Shown one piece after another: positions 1 to 8,646 of a stretch of 64,000 nucleotides of DNA. This DNA is from CAJQQK01 sp965224225. Its GTDB lineage: Bacteria; Pseudomonadota; Alphaproteobacteria; Rhizobiales; Hyphomicrobiaceae. A program made the translations under genes and the position numbers. The stretch spans positions 372,001 to 436,000 of the forward strand of contig CBDCZF010000031.1 in assembly GCA_965224225.1 (NCBI GenBank). Direction: 5' to 3'. Under the pieces are notes generated by a model. It searched no databases. It was not told the origin of the DNA and was given only the letters and a program-made list of their open reading frames with translations. How positions within the stretch are numbered: the first letter of the stretch is position 1; the number at the start of each line of letters is the position of its first letter.

Positions 1-528
1 GCCCTCGGGACTCATCAGTTTTTCCGGAATGTAGCGGACCAGCAAAGTCCGTAACGAATGACCGGTGTCCTTGATGTAGGGCAGCGTCACGGCATTGCGC
101 ACCCACGGGAACTGCTGCTTGGGATCGGGGAAGAAGTTCTCATACAACATGAACGGGATGACGATCAGGATGAAACCGCGCGCAACGCCGAAAACGAGGC
201 CGAGGATACGGTCGATCATGCCGATGTTGCTGTCGAGGATGGTATCGGAGATTTTCGAGGTTATGAGGTGGACGACGACCAGCACGATCACGAAAATCAA
301 GGCGCCGACGGCAACCTGGGCGACCTGCAGGGGAGCGCCGATCTGCTTGGCGATGTCCTGGGCAACCGGGCGCTGGTAGAACACGAAATAGGCAACGGCT
401 CCTGCCGCCAGGATCCACGACAGTATCGAGAGCACCTCGCGGGTGAGCCCCCGATACATCGCAAGCAGGCCCGAGAGCAGGGCGATCGCAACCAGGGCTG
501 CGTCAAGATAGGTCAGCGGGCCGATCAT
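1..528 (-). CDS. cvpA: CvpA family membrane protein (3' end beyond window)
   Basis: The reading frame opens at an ATG at 528 and stays open to the window edge (176 codons), so the C-terminus is missing. The protein starts MIGPLTYLDAALVAIALLSG and shows four hydrophobic segments at roughly residues 5-22, 28-47, 62-84 and 100-122. A YRGLTREVLSI motif follows the first segment and a GMIDRILGLVFGVARG motif precedes the fourth; both are typical of CvpA. CvpA is an inner-membrane protein first named for colicin V production and linked to envelope stress tolerance. It is the last visible gene of the minus-strand rpsF-to-cvpA block, 66 bases after radA. In many alphaproteobacteria purF follows, but that cannot be seen here. 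Confidence 0.88.
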   Translation of the reverse strand, partial: MIGPLTYLDAALVAIALLSGLLAMYRGLTREVLSILSWILAAGAVAYFVFYQRPVAQDIAKQIGAPLQVAQVAVGALIFVIVLVVVHLITSKISDTILDSNIGMIDRILGLVFGVARGFILIVIPFMLYENFFPDPKQQFPWVRNAVTLPYIKDTGHSLRTLLVRYIPEKLMSPEG

Positions 529-594
529 CCGAGAGTATTCCCCCGTTGGTTGGTGATTGCTTGCTTGAAATTGGTTCAGGCCGGACGTCAGATT

Positions 595-1974
595 TCACTG
601 GCATGGGGCAATCGTGTCTGCAAGGTGTTTCAGGTGCTTCACACGTGAAAGCCTGATCTTGGCGGCCTTCTTCTCGATCTCACCGGCAGCCGGCAGGACG
701 GCTGTTTCGAAGCCGAGTTTGGCCGCCTCGCGCAAGCGGTTGACCGTATGTGCAGTCGCCCGGACAGCGCCGGACAGGCTAACTTCTCCGAAGTAAACAT
801 GGTCTTTGGGCAGAGGAGCACCCGAAAACGACGACAGCAGGGCGGCGGCGGCCGCAAGATCGGCGGCCGGCTCGCTGATCCGGAGGCCGCCTGCGACATT
901 GAGGTAAACGTCGTGGGCCGAGAGCGAAACGCCGCAGCGCGCATCGAGCACGGCCAGTATCATTGCGAGCCTGCTTGCCTCCCAGCCGACGACCGCGCGC
1001 CGTGGTGTGCCAAGTGCCGATGGTGCGACCAGCGCCTGGATCTCGACAAGCACCGGGCGGGTGCCCTCTATACCGGCGAAAACGGCAGCTCCGGGGGCAT
1101 CGCCGTCGCGATCGCCGAGGAACAATTCAGAGGGGTTGGCAACCTCGCGCAAACCGCTATCGGCCATCTCGAAGACACCGATTTCGTCGGTTGCGCCAAA
1201 ACGGTTCTTGATCGCCCTTAGAAGGCGGAACGGGTTGCCGCGATCACCTTCGAAGTAGAGCACGGTATCGACCATGTGCTCGATCACCTTCGGGCCGGCG
1301 ATCTGGCCCTCCTTGGTGACATGGCCGACGAGCACGAGGGCACTGCCGGCCTGCTTGGCGAAGCGGATCAGGCTCTGCGTTGCAGCCCGCATCTGGCTGA
1401 CGGTGCCGGGGGCGGCTTCGAGGGCGTCCGACCACAAGGTCTGGATCGAATCGATGATCACGAGATCCGGGCGCGGGCCATCGCCGGCCGTGGCGAGAAT
1501 GTTAGCAAGATTGGTTTCGGAGGCGAGTGCCACGGGCGCCTTTGCGAGCCCGAGACGTTCCGCGCGCAGTCGGACCTGAGCGGTCGCCTCTTCGCCGGAG
1601 AAATAGATCGCGCGGCGTCCGGCGGAGGCCATATTGGCTGCAAGCTGCAGCAGCAGCGTCGATTTGCCGATGCCTGGCTCACCACCGATCAGGATCGCGG
1701 AACCCGGCACGATGCCGCCGCCCGTGACCCGGTCGAGTTCGTCGAGCCCGGTGGCGATACGCGGTGCTTCGTCGGTATCTCCGGTGAGCGTCTCCAGCTG
1801 GACGACGGCGCCCTTACGCGACTTCGGTGCGATCCCGCTGCCCGGCGGTGGGCCGGCATCGGTCTCCTCGACCAGGGAATTCCATTCACCGCAGCCGGCA
1901 CATTTCCCGGCCCAGCGGTTGGTGGTGGTGCCGCAGTTCTGGCACACGTACGTTTGTTTGGCTGCATGCGCCAT
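595..1974 (-). CDS. radA: DNA repair protein RadA (Sms)
   Basis: A full-length (459 aa) RadA, the RecA-like ATPase that drives branch migration of recombination intermediates in the cytoplasm. The domains are in the expected order: an N-terminal four-cysteine zinc finger (C11, C14, C25, C28), a RecA-type ATPase with Walker A GEPGIGKST near residues 98-106 and Walker B LVIID at 171-175, the RadA-specific KNRFG motif at 256-260, and a C-terminal Lon-protease-like domain. It lies 17 bases downstream of alr and 66 bases upstream of cvpA on the same strand, consistent with cotranscription. Nothing is missing or unusual. Confidence 0.97.
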   Translation of the reverse strand: MAHAAKQTYVCQNCGTTTNRWAGKCAGCGEWNSLVEETDAGPPPGSGIAPKSRKGAVVQLETLTGDTDEAPRIATGLDELDRVTGGGIVPGSAILIGGEPGIGKSTLLLQLAANMASAGRRAIYFSGEEATAQVRLRAERLGLAKAPVALASETNLANILATAGDGPRPDLVIIDSIQTLWSDALEAAPGTVSQMRAATQSLIRFAKQAGSALVLVGHVTKEGQIAGPKVIEHMVDTVLYFEGDRGNPFRLLRAIKNRFGATDEIGVFEMADSGLREVANPSELFLGDRDGDAPGAAVFAGIEGTRPVLVEIQALVAPSALGTPRRAVVGWEASRLAMILAVLDARCGVSLSAHDVYLNVAGGLRISEPAADLAAAAALLSSFSGAPLPKDHVYFGEVSLSGAVRATAHTVNRLREAAKLGFETAVLPAAGEIEKKAAKIRLSRVKHLKHLADTIAPCQ

Positions 1975-1991
1975 CTGTCAGTGCCTCGCGC

Positions 1992-3152
1992 TCACGTGGT
2001 GCCGCCCTCGATGTAGACGCGGTGCACACGGTGGCCGAGGCGCGAGAGCAATTCATAGCCGATGGTGCCGGCGCGATCGGTCAGGTCGTCGACGCTCACC
2101 CGATCGCCCATCATCTCGACCCAGCCGCCGCGCGCGACCAGCTTCTCGGGCACGTCCGAGACATCAAGGGTGATGAGATCCATCGACACGCGGCCGACGA
2201 TGCGCACCGGGTAGTCGTCGATATAACCGATCGGGCCCGGATGAACGGTGGTTCCGCTCAAGGCGCGCAGAAAGCCGTCGGCATAACCGCAGGCGATTGT
2301 CGCAATGCGCGTGGGATGCTCGGCCTTGAATGTTGCGCCGTAACCGACGATGTCGCCGGGGCCAACCGTGCGCACTTGCAGGATACGGGCGGTGAGGCGC
2401 ACCACCGGGCGCATCGGATTGGCCGCCCCCTCGAAGGCACGGCCACCGTAAAGCGCAATGCCGGGGCGGACGAGATCGTAGTGGTAGTCGGGCCCGAGGA
2501 ATGTGCCACCGGAATTGGCAAGGCTCGCCTTGGCCTGCGGCAAACGATTGCGGAGGGCTTCAAATGCTTCGCGCTGCTTCGGATTGTCGGGCGCTGCTTG
2601 CAGGTCGGCGTTATAGAGATGGCTCATGACCAGGGCGATTTCGAAATCATCGAGCATCGCACCGTCGCTGCAAAGTGCGTCGACTTCGTCGTTTGGCAAG
2701 CCCAGCCGGTTCATGCCGGTGTCGACCTGGAGGGCGGCTGGCCGGCGCCTGCCGTGCGTGCGGCAATGTGCGGCCCAGTCGCGGATTTCCGGCAGGCTCG
2801 AGAGGACGGGGCGCAGGTCGAAGCCCGCATAGTGATCCTCGGCGCCGGCGAGCAAGCCGTCAAGCACGTAGATGGTTGCACCCGGCACGATGCGGCGCAG
2901 GCGCTGGCCTTCATCGACGGAGGCGACAAAGAATGTTTTGCAGCCCTCACGCGCCAGGGCGGCTGCTATCTCTTCGAGTCCCAGACCATAGGCATCGGCC
3001 TTGACGACACCGGCGCATTCCGCCGAGCCCGAGACAACATTGAGCTTGGCCCAATTGGCTCGCAGGGCATCGAGGTTGATCTCGAGAACGGCGCGCGCCT
3101 TGGCCGGGACCGTGCTGCTGGCGAAGGTTCGGCTCATCGCTGTCCGATCCAT
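1992..3152 (-). CDS. alr: Alanine racemase
   Basis: PLP-dependent racemase that supplies D-alanine for peptidoglycan. The pyridoxal lysine is K51 in VVKADAYGLG. The second catalytic base is Y271 in VGYGATF. The C-terminal beta domain is present with ACGYADGF and VSMDLITLDV. The length (386 aa) is normal. Two in-frame ATGs lie close together (residues 1 and 6), so the start may be 15 bases later. The gene sits between an inserted dehydrogenase and radA; in related genomes alr directly follows dnaB. Confidence 0.96.
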   Translation of the reverse strand: MDRTAMSRTFASSTVPAKARAVLEINLDALRANWAKLNVVSGSAECAGVVKADAYGLGLEEIAAALAREGCKTFFVASVDEGQRLRRIVPGATIYVLDGLLAGAEDHYAGFDLRPVLSSLPEIRDWAAHCRTHGRRRPAALQVDTGMNRLGLPNDEVDALCSDGAMLDDFEIALVMSHLYNADLQAAPDNPKQREAFEALRNRLPQAKASLANSGGTFLGPDYHYDLVRPGIALYGGRAFEGAANPMRPVVRLTARILQVRTVGPGDIVGYGATFKAEHPTRIATIACGYADGFLRALSGTTVHPGPIGYIDDYPVRIVGRVSMDLITLDVSDVPEKLVARGGWVEMMGDRVSVDDLTDRAGTIGYELLSRLGHRVHRVYIEGGTT

Positions 3153-3205
3153 GACAGATTAACCCGAAGGGGCATATTCACATCCCTTAAGATCCCTGAA
3201 CCGAC

Positions 3206-4006
3206 CTACGTTGCCCGCCGCCGTTCCTCATCGAACTGAACCTTGGCTTCGAATATGTTCATGATCGGCAGTTTGTCGGGCGCGACTAGATAGCGCTGTT
3301 TCGGCTCGTTGCTGGTCGCGGCATCGACGATGGCATCGGTCACGGGCGACAGGTCTGGGCGGCTGGAGGCAATCTCATGCCATTCATTGTAATGGTCCAC
3401 TGGTGCGTTTCCGTATGGGGTATCCGCGTTCGGCTTCGCGGTGTTGTCTGCGATGTCGGTGCCGTACTGAACAGGAGCCACTGAACAAACACGGATGTTA
3501 AAGGGCTTGAGTTCCAGGTCGAGCCCGATCGTGATCGCGTCCATGGCGTGTTTGGTGGCAGCATATCCCGTCATGAACTGCCGGGCGAGAAATGCACCTG
3601 CAGACGTGACATTGACAATGCGTCCCGACCGGCGCTCGCGCATTTGCGGAACCACCAGGTTGGTCAGCGCGAATGTTCCGAAAACGTTGGTTTCAAATTG
3701 CCGTCGCAAATTATCTTCACCGAGGACTTCCATAGCCCCCATTGAAAAGATGCCCGCATTGTTGATCAGGATATCGAGCGGGCCGTATTTCTCGTAAGCT
3801 TTGGCGATGGCCTGCTGCCTCGAAACTTTGTTTGTGATGTCCAGCTCCACGAGCTCAAACGAGTGATCGCCCATCGCCTGCTTGAGCCGATCCGCCTTGG
3901 AAAGATCCCGCATTGTCGCGACGACGGTGTTGCCGCGTTTGGCCAGCGCAACTGCAGCAGCAAGCCCGAAACCTGAGCTGCAGCCCGTAATCAATACTAT
4001 GGACAT
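3206..4006 (-). CDS. Short-chain dehydrogenase/reductase (SDR), substrate unknown
   Basis: A 266-residue classical SDR. The NAD(P)-binding motif TGCSSGFG is at residues 7-14, NNAG at 82-85, and the catalytic set is S135, Y148 and K152 (YAATK). The GFG variant of the glycine motif and the C-terminal length are common in SDRs annotated as generic oxidoreductases, so the substrate cannot be named. The gene stands between dnaB and alr, where related genomes usually have nothing, and it has its own flanking gaps (66 and 53 bases). Its codon choice looks somewhat less GC-biased than its neighbours by eye, which would suit later insertion; this was not computed. Confidence 0.9.
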   Translation of the reverse strand: MSIVLITGCSSGFGLAAAVALAKRGNTVVATMRDLSKADRLKQAMGDHSFELVELDITNKVSRQQAIAKAYEKYGPLDILINNAGIFSMGAMEVLGEDNLRRQFETNVFGTFALTNLVVPQMRERRSGRIVNVTSAGAFLARQFMTGYAATKHAMDAITIGLDLELKPFNIRVCSVAPVQYGTDIADNTAKPNADTPYGNAPVDHYNEWHEIASSRPDLSPVTDAIVDAATSNEPKQRYLVAPDKLPIMNIFEAKVQFDEERRRAT

Positions 4007-4072
4007 TGCTCGTTCCGATCGAATGCAAATCCCAAACAGTACCCAGGTGGGCCAGCAGCCACTATAGCAGCA

Positions 4073-5593
4073 TCAATCGAACGCCGGTGCCATATCGCGG
4101 GCCAGATTGCCGAAGCGGGTGAATTCGGCCTCGAAGGCAAGCGGGACGGTGCCGACGGGACCATGGCGCTGCTTGCCGATGATCACCTCGGCGCGGCCGA
4201 TGACGCTCTCCATCTTGACCTGCCAATCGGTGAATTCGGCAGTGCCTTCGGACGGCTTCATGCGCTCGACATAGTATTCCTCGCGGTAGACGAAGGCGAC
4301 GACATCGGCATCCTGCTCGATCGAACCCGATTCGCGCAGATCGGAAAGTTGCGGGCGCTTGTCTTCGCGCTGCTCGACCTGGCGCGAGAGCTGGGAGAGG
4401 GCGATGATCGGCACGTTGAGTTCCTTGGCGAGTGCCTTGAGGCCGGTCGTGATCTCCGTGATCTCCTGGACGCGGCTGTCGGAGCTACGCTTGCCGCCGG
4501 TGAGCAATTGCAGGTAGTCGACAACGAGCAGGTCGAGACCGCGCTGGCGCTTGAGTTTGCGCGCCCGGGCGGAAAGCTGGGCGATCGAGATGCCGCCTGT
4601 CTGGTCGATGTAGAGAGGCACCTGCGCCATCTCCTGGCTGGCGGTAACCAGACGGCGGAATTCGTCTTCCGTGATCATGCCGCGGCGGATCTTCTGGCTC
4701 GAGATTTGCGCCTGTTCGGAGAGGATGCGCGTTGCGAGCTGTTCGGCCGCCATTTCGAGCGAAAAGAACCCGACGATGCCGCCATCGACGGTTGCTTCCG
4801 AGCCGTCGGGCTGGTGCTCGCTGCGGTATTTCTTGGCGACGTTATAGGCGATGTTGGTGGCGAGCGCCGTCTTGCCCATAGAGGGGCGGCCGGCAACGAT
4901 GATAAGGTCTGAACGCTGCAGGCCACCCATGCGTGAATCGAGATCAACGAGGCCTGTGGCGAGGCCGGAGAGGTGGCCGTCGCGCTGATAGGCGGCACTC
5001 GCCATGTCGATGGCATCGGTGAGCGCATTGCCGAACGTGACGAAGCCCTGGCCGTATTTGCCGCTTTCAGCCAGGTCGTAGAGCCGGCTTTCGGCCTCCT
5101 GGATTTGGCTCTCAGGTTCGGCATCGACGGGTGAGTCGTATGCCGTATTGACGATGTCGCTGCCGATCGTAATCAGCGCACGGCGTGTTGCGAGATCATA
5201 GATCGTGCGGCCGTAGTCGAGGGCGCTGATTATCGTCGTCAGACCCGCTGCCAGGCGGCCGAGGTACTGAGGTACGGTGAGGTCGGCTTCGATCGGCTCC
5301 TCGTGCTCGAAGAACGTGCGCATGGTGATCGGCGTGGCCTGCTTGCCGGCCGAAATCAGCTTGGCCGCGACCTCGTAGATCTTCTGGTGGATCGGTTCAT
5401 AGAAGTGATGGGCTTCGAGGAACCCTGCAACGCGGTCCATCGCTTCGTTGTTGACGAGGATTGCACCGAGCAATGCCTGCTCGGCTTCGATGTTGTGCGG
5501 CACCTGACGGATGGCGAGCGGCTCATCGCTGGCGATCTGGGCTGCGAGTTGTTCGGAGAGGGTCGTGGCTGGCTGTGTCATGAGCGAAGCCAT
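4073..5593 (-). CDS. dnaB: Replicative DNA helicase DnaB
   Basis: The hexameric helicase that unwinds DNA at the replication fork. The N-terminal DnaB domain (VPHNIEAEQALLGAIL, residues 31-46) is followed by a RecA-like C-terminal domain with Walker A GRPSMGKT at 235-242, Walker B LLVVDYLQLL, and the late motif REYYVER. At 506 aa it is complete. The first ATG (5593) and a second at residue 5 (5581) are both possible starts. The gene lies 199 bases downstream of rplI in the ribosomal-protein block, a usual alphaproteobacterial arrangement. No intein or insertion is visible. Confidence 0.97.
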   Translation of the reverse strand: MASLMTQPATTLSEQLAAQIASDEPLAIRQVPHNIEAEQALLGAILVNNEAMDRVAGFLEAHHFYEPIHQKIYEVAAKLISAGKQATPITMRTFFEHEEPIEADLTVPQYLGRLAAGLTTIISALDYGRTIYDLATRRALITIGSDIVNTAYDSPVDAEPESQIQEAESRLYDLAESGKYGQGFVTFGNALTDAIDMASAAYQRDGHLSGLATGLVDLDSRMGGLQRSDLIIVAGRPSMGKTALATNIAYNVAKKYRSEHQPDGSEATVDGGIVGFFSLEMAAEQLATRILSEQAQISSQKIRRGMITEDEFRRLVTASQEMAQVPLYIDQTGGISIAQLSARARKLKRQRGLDLLVVDYLQLLTGGKRSSDSRVQEITEITTGLKALAKELNVPIIALSQLSRQVEQREDKRPQLSDLRESGSIEQDADVVAFVYREEYYVERMKPSEGTAEFTDWQVKMESVIGRAEVIIGKQRHGPVGTVPLAFEAEFTRFGNLARDMAPAFD

Positions 5594-5792
5594 AGGCGAT
5601 TCACGGACCGTCGAGTTGTGCGTTGAATGCCTTCCGCGATGTCATCCCCGGTATGCACATTGGGTTGTAGCGGTGGATTGAAATCGGTGGCGAATCATAC
5701 CGAGCAGGGAAGTGCCCCATGGTTCGGCCACGAGGCGCTACCTATTTCTGCCACCACCGGCGTCCGTTGATGCTTTGTCAGACGCGTCAGCC

Positions 5793-6383
5793 CTACGGCT
5801 GCTCGTCTTCGCCGGAATCAGGCAGTTCCTCGAGGCCGCCTTCACCCTCTTCGGCGTCAGGGTCGAACGTTTCGAGTTCGATGCCTTCATCCCGCAGCAC
5901 GGTAACGTCTTCGCCGCGGGCCTGGCGCTCGGCTTCGTCTTCGGTGCGGGCGACGTTGACCGTGACGTTGACGTCGACCTCGGGATGAAGCGAGATTTCG
6001 ACTTCGTGCAGACCGAGTTCCTTGATCGGCTGCTGCAAGGCGACTTGACGACGGTCGATCGTGAAGCCGCCGGCGGTCACGAGTTCGGCGATGTCACGGG
6101 TTGAAACAGAGCCATAAAGCTGGCCGGTATCGCCGGCCTGGCGGATGGCAACGAATGCCTCGCCGTCGAGGCGTTCGCCAACGGCTGCCGCCTCGTTCTT
6201 CTGCTCCAGGTTGTGGGCTTCGAGTTGGGCGCGCTGGGTTTCGAAGTGGGCCATGTTGGCATCTGTCGCGCGTAGTGCCTTGCCCTGGGGCAACAGGAAG
6301 TTGCGCGCATAGCCGTTCTTAACGGTGACGATGTCGCCCATCTGGCCGAGCGAGCGGATGCGCTCGAGGAGGATGACTTGCAT
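5793..6383 (-). CDS. rplI: 50S ribosomal protein bL9
   Basis: Ribosomal protein L9. The N-terminal RNA-binding lobe reads MQVILLERIRSLGQMGD followed by VKNGYARNFLLPQGKA, the L9 signature, then the long connecting helix and the C-terminal lobe. The 196-residue length exceeds the ~150 of E. coli L9 because of a long acidic tail (glutamate and aspartate rich, ending GEDEQP), as is common in alphaproteobacteria. It follows the DUF2232 gene by 56 bases. A purine-rich GGAAAC stretch upstream of the ATG could serve as ribosome-binding site. Confidence 0.97.
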   Translation of the reverse strand: MQVILLERIRSLGQMGDIVTVKNGYARNFLLPQGKALRATDANMAHFETQRAQLEAHNLEQKNEAAAVGERLDGEAFVAIRQAGDTGQLYGSVSTRDIAELVTAGGFTIDRRQVALQQPIKELGLHEVEISLHPEVDVNVTVNVARTEDEAERQARGEDVTVLRDEGIELETFDPDAEEGEGGLEELPDSGEDEQP

Positions 6384-6439
6384 GGGAGCTGTTTCCTTCT
6401 TGTGTTGGTCTGGTTCTCTTTACTGCATTTGGTTTGGTG

Positions 6440-7429
6440 TCACTCGTTCGCCGATTGGTTCGGCGGATCATGCCGGCCGCCGTGAGCGGCGTTGCGGAGC
6501 GGAAAGAACGGTTCGAACAGGGCTAGTGAGGCAATTGCCAGGCTCGAGAACGGATTGAAGAAGATCAGGAACGCGTAGACGCCAACCAGAATGATCGGGC
6601 GCATGGTCTGGTTCCAGGTGACGTTGTGGACGATCGCGAGGCCGACCAGCAGGAATGCGATGAAGATGCCGGTTGCGAAACCGGTTGCGATCAACCCCGG
6701 ATAGTCACCGAGCATCGAGGCCGCGACCGTGCCGGCCAGCACCAGGCCCGCCCAGCGCGGCAAGGCGACCATCGATACGTTCGGCCAGGGCCGGATAAGC
6801 AAGCCGGAGGCGCGCGCGACCTTGGCTCCGACCCACAGGTTGAACAGCGTCAGCCACATCCAGAAGCCGGCAATGGCAGCCGAAAACGATGCGGTCAGCA
6901 GCGTGATCAGGTCCTGCATCTGCTCAGGCGTCGGCTTCTTGTCCGCACCGCCCGGCCAGGGTATGTCGGCGTCCATCATGCGCTCGACGACCTTGGCGAC
7001 ATGCGCCTGCAACTCCTGCATGCTGCTGCCCAGTGACAGGAGGGCGACGGCGGCAATCGTGCCGCTGAAAATCGCGATGGCGAAGGCCACGCGGCCGATT
7101 GGATACCACTCGGTTTCCTGGCGCCCGCCTGCATCGGTGTGCGTGCGGCTGAGCAGCAAATAATAGACGGCGACCGCAGAGGGCAGACCGAACAGCAGGA
7201 AGTGAAAGAGGCTGGCAGTGAGTGTGCCGACGATTGCCAGGAAACCGGCGGCCGTTGCAGCCGCGATCAGGCCGAACAGCCAGCCCCAGCTGAAGCCGGC
7301 AATTGCAATCGGCAGCGGTGTGAGCAGGACGAGCACCATCAGGCTGGTGACCGCGCCGGTGACGGCGGCGATGAACAGCAGGCCGGAGACGAGTCCGGCG
7401 CCGACGGCTATGGGCAGACGCTTATCCAT
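6440..7429 (-). CDS. DUF2232 family integral membrane protein
   Basis: A 329-residue protein with about eight hydrophobic segments, mostly Ala/Val/Leu/Gly-rich, and short loops. It sits between rpsR and rplI, the typical place for alphaproteobacterial DUF2232 proteins; its overall pattern (glycine-rich first membrane segment, a central loop with a predicted amphipathic helix near residues 130-155, and a C-terminal pair of helices) fits that family. Its molecular function is unknown. The link to ribosomal genes is positional and probably reflects cotranscription. Family assignment is by position and topology rather than a diagnostic motif. Confidence 0.8.
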   Translation of the reverse strand: MDKRLPIAVGAGLVSGLLFIAAVTGAVTSLMVLVLLTPLPIAIAGFSWGWLFGLIAAATAAGFLAIVGTLTASLFHFLLFGLPSAVAVYYLLLSRTHTDAGGRQETEWYPIGRVAFAIAIFSGTIAAVALLSLGSSMQELQAHVAKVVERMMDADIPWPGGADKKPTPEQMQDLITLLTASFSAAIAGFWMWLTLFNLWVGAKVARASGLLIRPWPNVSMVALPRWAGLVLAGTVAASMLGDYPGLIATGFATGIFIAFLLVGLAIVHNVTWNQTMRPIILVGVYAFLIFFNPFSSLAIASLALFEPFFPLRNAAHGGRHDPPNQSANE

Positions 7430-7557
7430 TCGAACAGCTGTCCCGCACTGAGGCGGTTAGAGGCGGCAGGTTTCCGCCCCAACCTTTGCTGATCGCTAAC
7501 ATCAGCACCGCCTTTATCGGCCGTGGGTCGCGATCACTTCGATGAGTAATACTCTGA

Positions 7558-7809
7558 TCAGTCGATCACGTAGGGCAGCAGCCCCAGGAAGCGTGCCCGC
7601 TTGATTGCCTTGGCAAGCTCGCGCTGTTTCTTGGACGAAACGGCCGTAATGCGGCTCGGTACGATCTTGCCGCGCTCCGAGACATAGCGTCCGAGCAGGC
7701 GCACATCCTTGTAGTCGATCTTCGGCGAGTTGTCGCTCGAGAACGGGCATGTCTTGCGGCGACGATGGAAGGGGCGGCGCGGGCCGCCGCCGGCTGCTGG
7801 TGCGGCCAT
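7558..7809 (-). CDS. rpsR: 30S ribosomal protein bS18
   Basis: An 83-residue S18 with the family core: CPFSSDNSPKIDYKDVRLL, then a PSRITAVSSKKQRELAKAI stretch, then RARFLGLLPYV. The basic N-terminal RRPFHRRRKTCPF is typical. It begins only three bases after the rpsF stop, so the two are translationally coupled; S6 and S18 form a heterodimer on the 30S platform, which explains the tight pairing. Confidence 0.97.
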   Translation of the reverse strand: MAAPAAGGGPRRPFHRRRKTCPFSSDNSPKIDYKDVRLLGRYVSERGKIVPSRITAVSSKKQRELAKAIKRARFLGLLPYVID

Positions 7810-7812
7810 GGA

Positions 7813-8271
7813 TCAGCCCTCCGTCTTGGTGCTTGGGTTGTCATCGCGAGGGGGACGGGAGCGGTAGGTCGAACCACCATCTCCACCACGCGGGCCACCG
7901 CCGCGACCACCGCGCGGGCCGCGATCGCCACGACGATCGTCGCGGTCGCTGCCCTTTTTCATCTGGACTGACGGTTCGTTCTCATGTGCATCAACCCGGA
8001 TCGTCAGAAAGCGAAGGACGTCCGTCGAGAGGCCCATACGGCGTTCCATTTCAGCAACCGCCTCATGCGGCGCATCGATATTGAGATGCGTGTAATGAGC
8101 CTTGCGGTTCTTCTTGATCTTGTAGGCGAGCGTTTTCAGGCCCCAATACTCGGCGCGTCCGACGGAGCCGCCGCCATCCTGGATGATCTGCTTGTATTCC
8201 TGGGTTAACGCGTCCACCTGCTGCTGGGAGGTGTCCTGACGCGTCAAAAACACATGCTCGTAGAGCGGCAT
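7813..8271 (-). CDS. rpsF: 30S ribosomal protein bS6
   Basis: Ribosomal protein S6, 152 residues from the ATG at 8271. The frame is open further upstream, but the family begins MPLYEHVFL, and an AGGAAAGG ribosome-binding site lies nine bases before this ATG, so the start is secure. The core (YWGLKTLAYKIKKNRKAHY and MERRMGLSTDVLRFLTIRV) is intact. The C-terminus is a glycine/arginine-rich tail of about 50 residues, longer than in enteric S6 but common in alphaproteobacteria. It opens the minus-strand block and faces fabD divergently. Confidence 0.96.
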   Translation of the reverse strand: MPLYEHVFLTRQDTSQQQVDALTQEYKQIIQDGGGSVGRAEYWGLKTLAYKIKKNRKAHYTHLNIDAPHEAVAEMERRMGLSTDVLRFLTIRVDAHENEPSVQMKKGSDRDDRRGDRGPRGGRGGGPRGGDGGSTYRSRPPRDDNPSTKTEG

Positions 8272-8646
8272 GGCTTGAAGCCTTTCCTGATCGTTGCATT
8301 CGCAGTTGTCCCGGCGCAAAGCCTCTGCACGAGCCCTCATGAAAACGGTTAGGAAAGGCTCTGTTCGCAGACCTCGTGGAGCGGAGACACCATGAACCGG
8401 GCGGCATGCCCTGCCTGATCGCAGATCAGGCTCCATGTTCAGCCCCCAGCCGGAGCGAAGCGCGCATATAGGCAGGATTGGGCGGTATTGGCAAGGGCGA
8501 GTTTGCGTGTGTTTGTCAGTCTGATCGGCAAAGCCGCAGCCCCGAAACTTGACACCCGCCGAGACGCCATGGCTAAACGCTGAACATGTGGCGGGTCGGA
8601 GCACTAGCCGCGAGACTGATCCTCATCAACGGTCGAGATACAACCT
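8272..8646. other. Divergent intergenic region between rpsF and fabD
   Basis: This 375-base gap separates the minus-strand ribosomal block from the plus-strand fatty-acid genes and must hold promoters for both. Apart from the rpsF leader pairing (8279-8360) no confident sigma-70 boxes were recognised. Open frames crossing it are short or are upstream extensions of rpsF and were not called as genes. Confidence 0.6.
8279..8360 (-). promoter_or_regulatory. rpsF mRNA leader hairpin covering the ribosome-binding site
   Basis: In the rpsF transcript a 10-base AGCCUUUCCU segment (8360 to 8351) is perfectly complementary to AGGAAAGGCU (8288 to 8279), which contains the rpsF Shine-Dalgarno. Pairing would hide the ribosome-binding site. 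The loop region contains a CCG trinucleotide. An S6:S18-binding RNA motif in rpsF leaders is known in other bacteria; assignment here is inference from position and pairing. Confidence 0.5.

Noticed and set aside
1827..3239. 470-codon plus-strand open frame opposite alr and the end of radA
   Set aside because: Spans two verified minus-strand genes; no family features.
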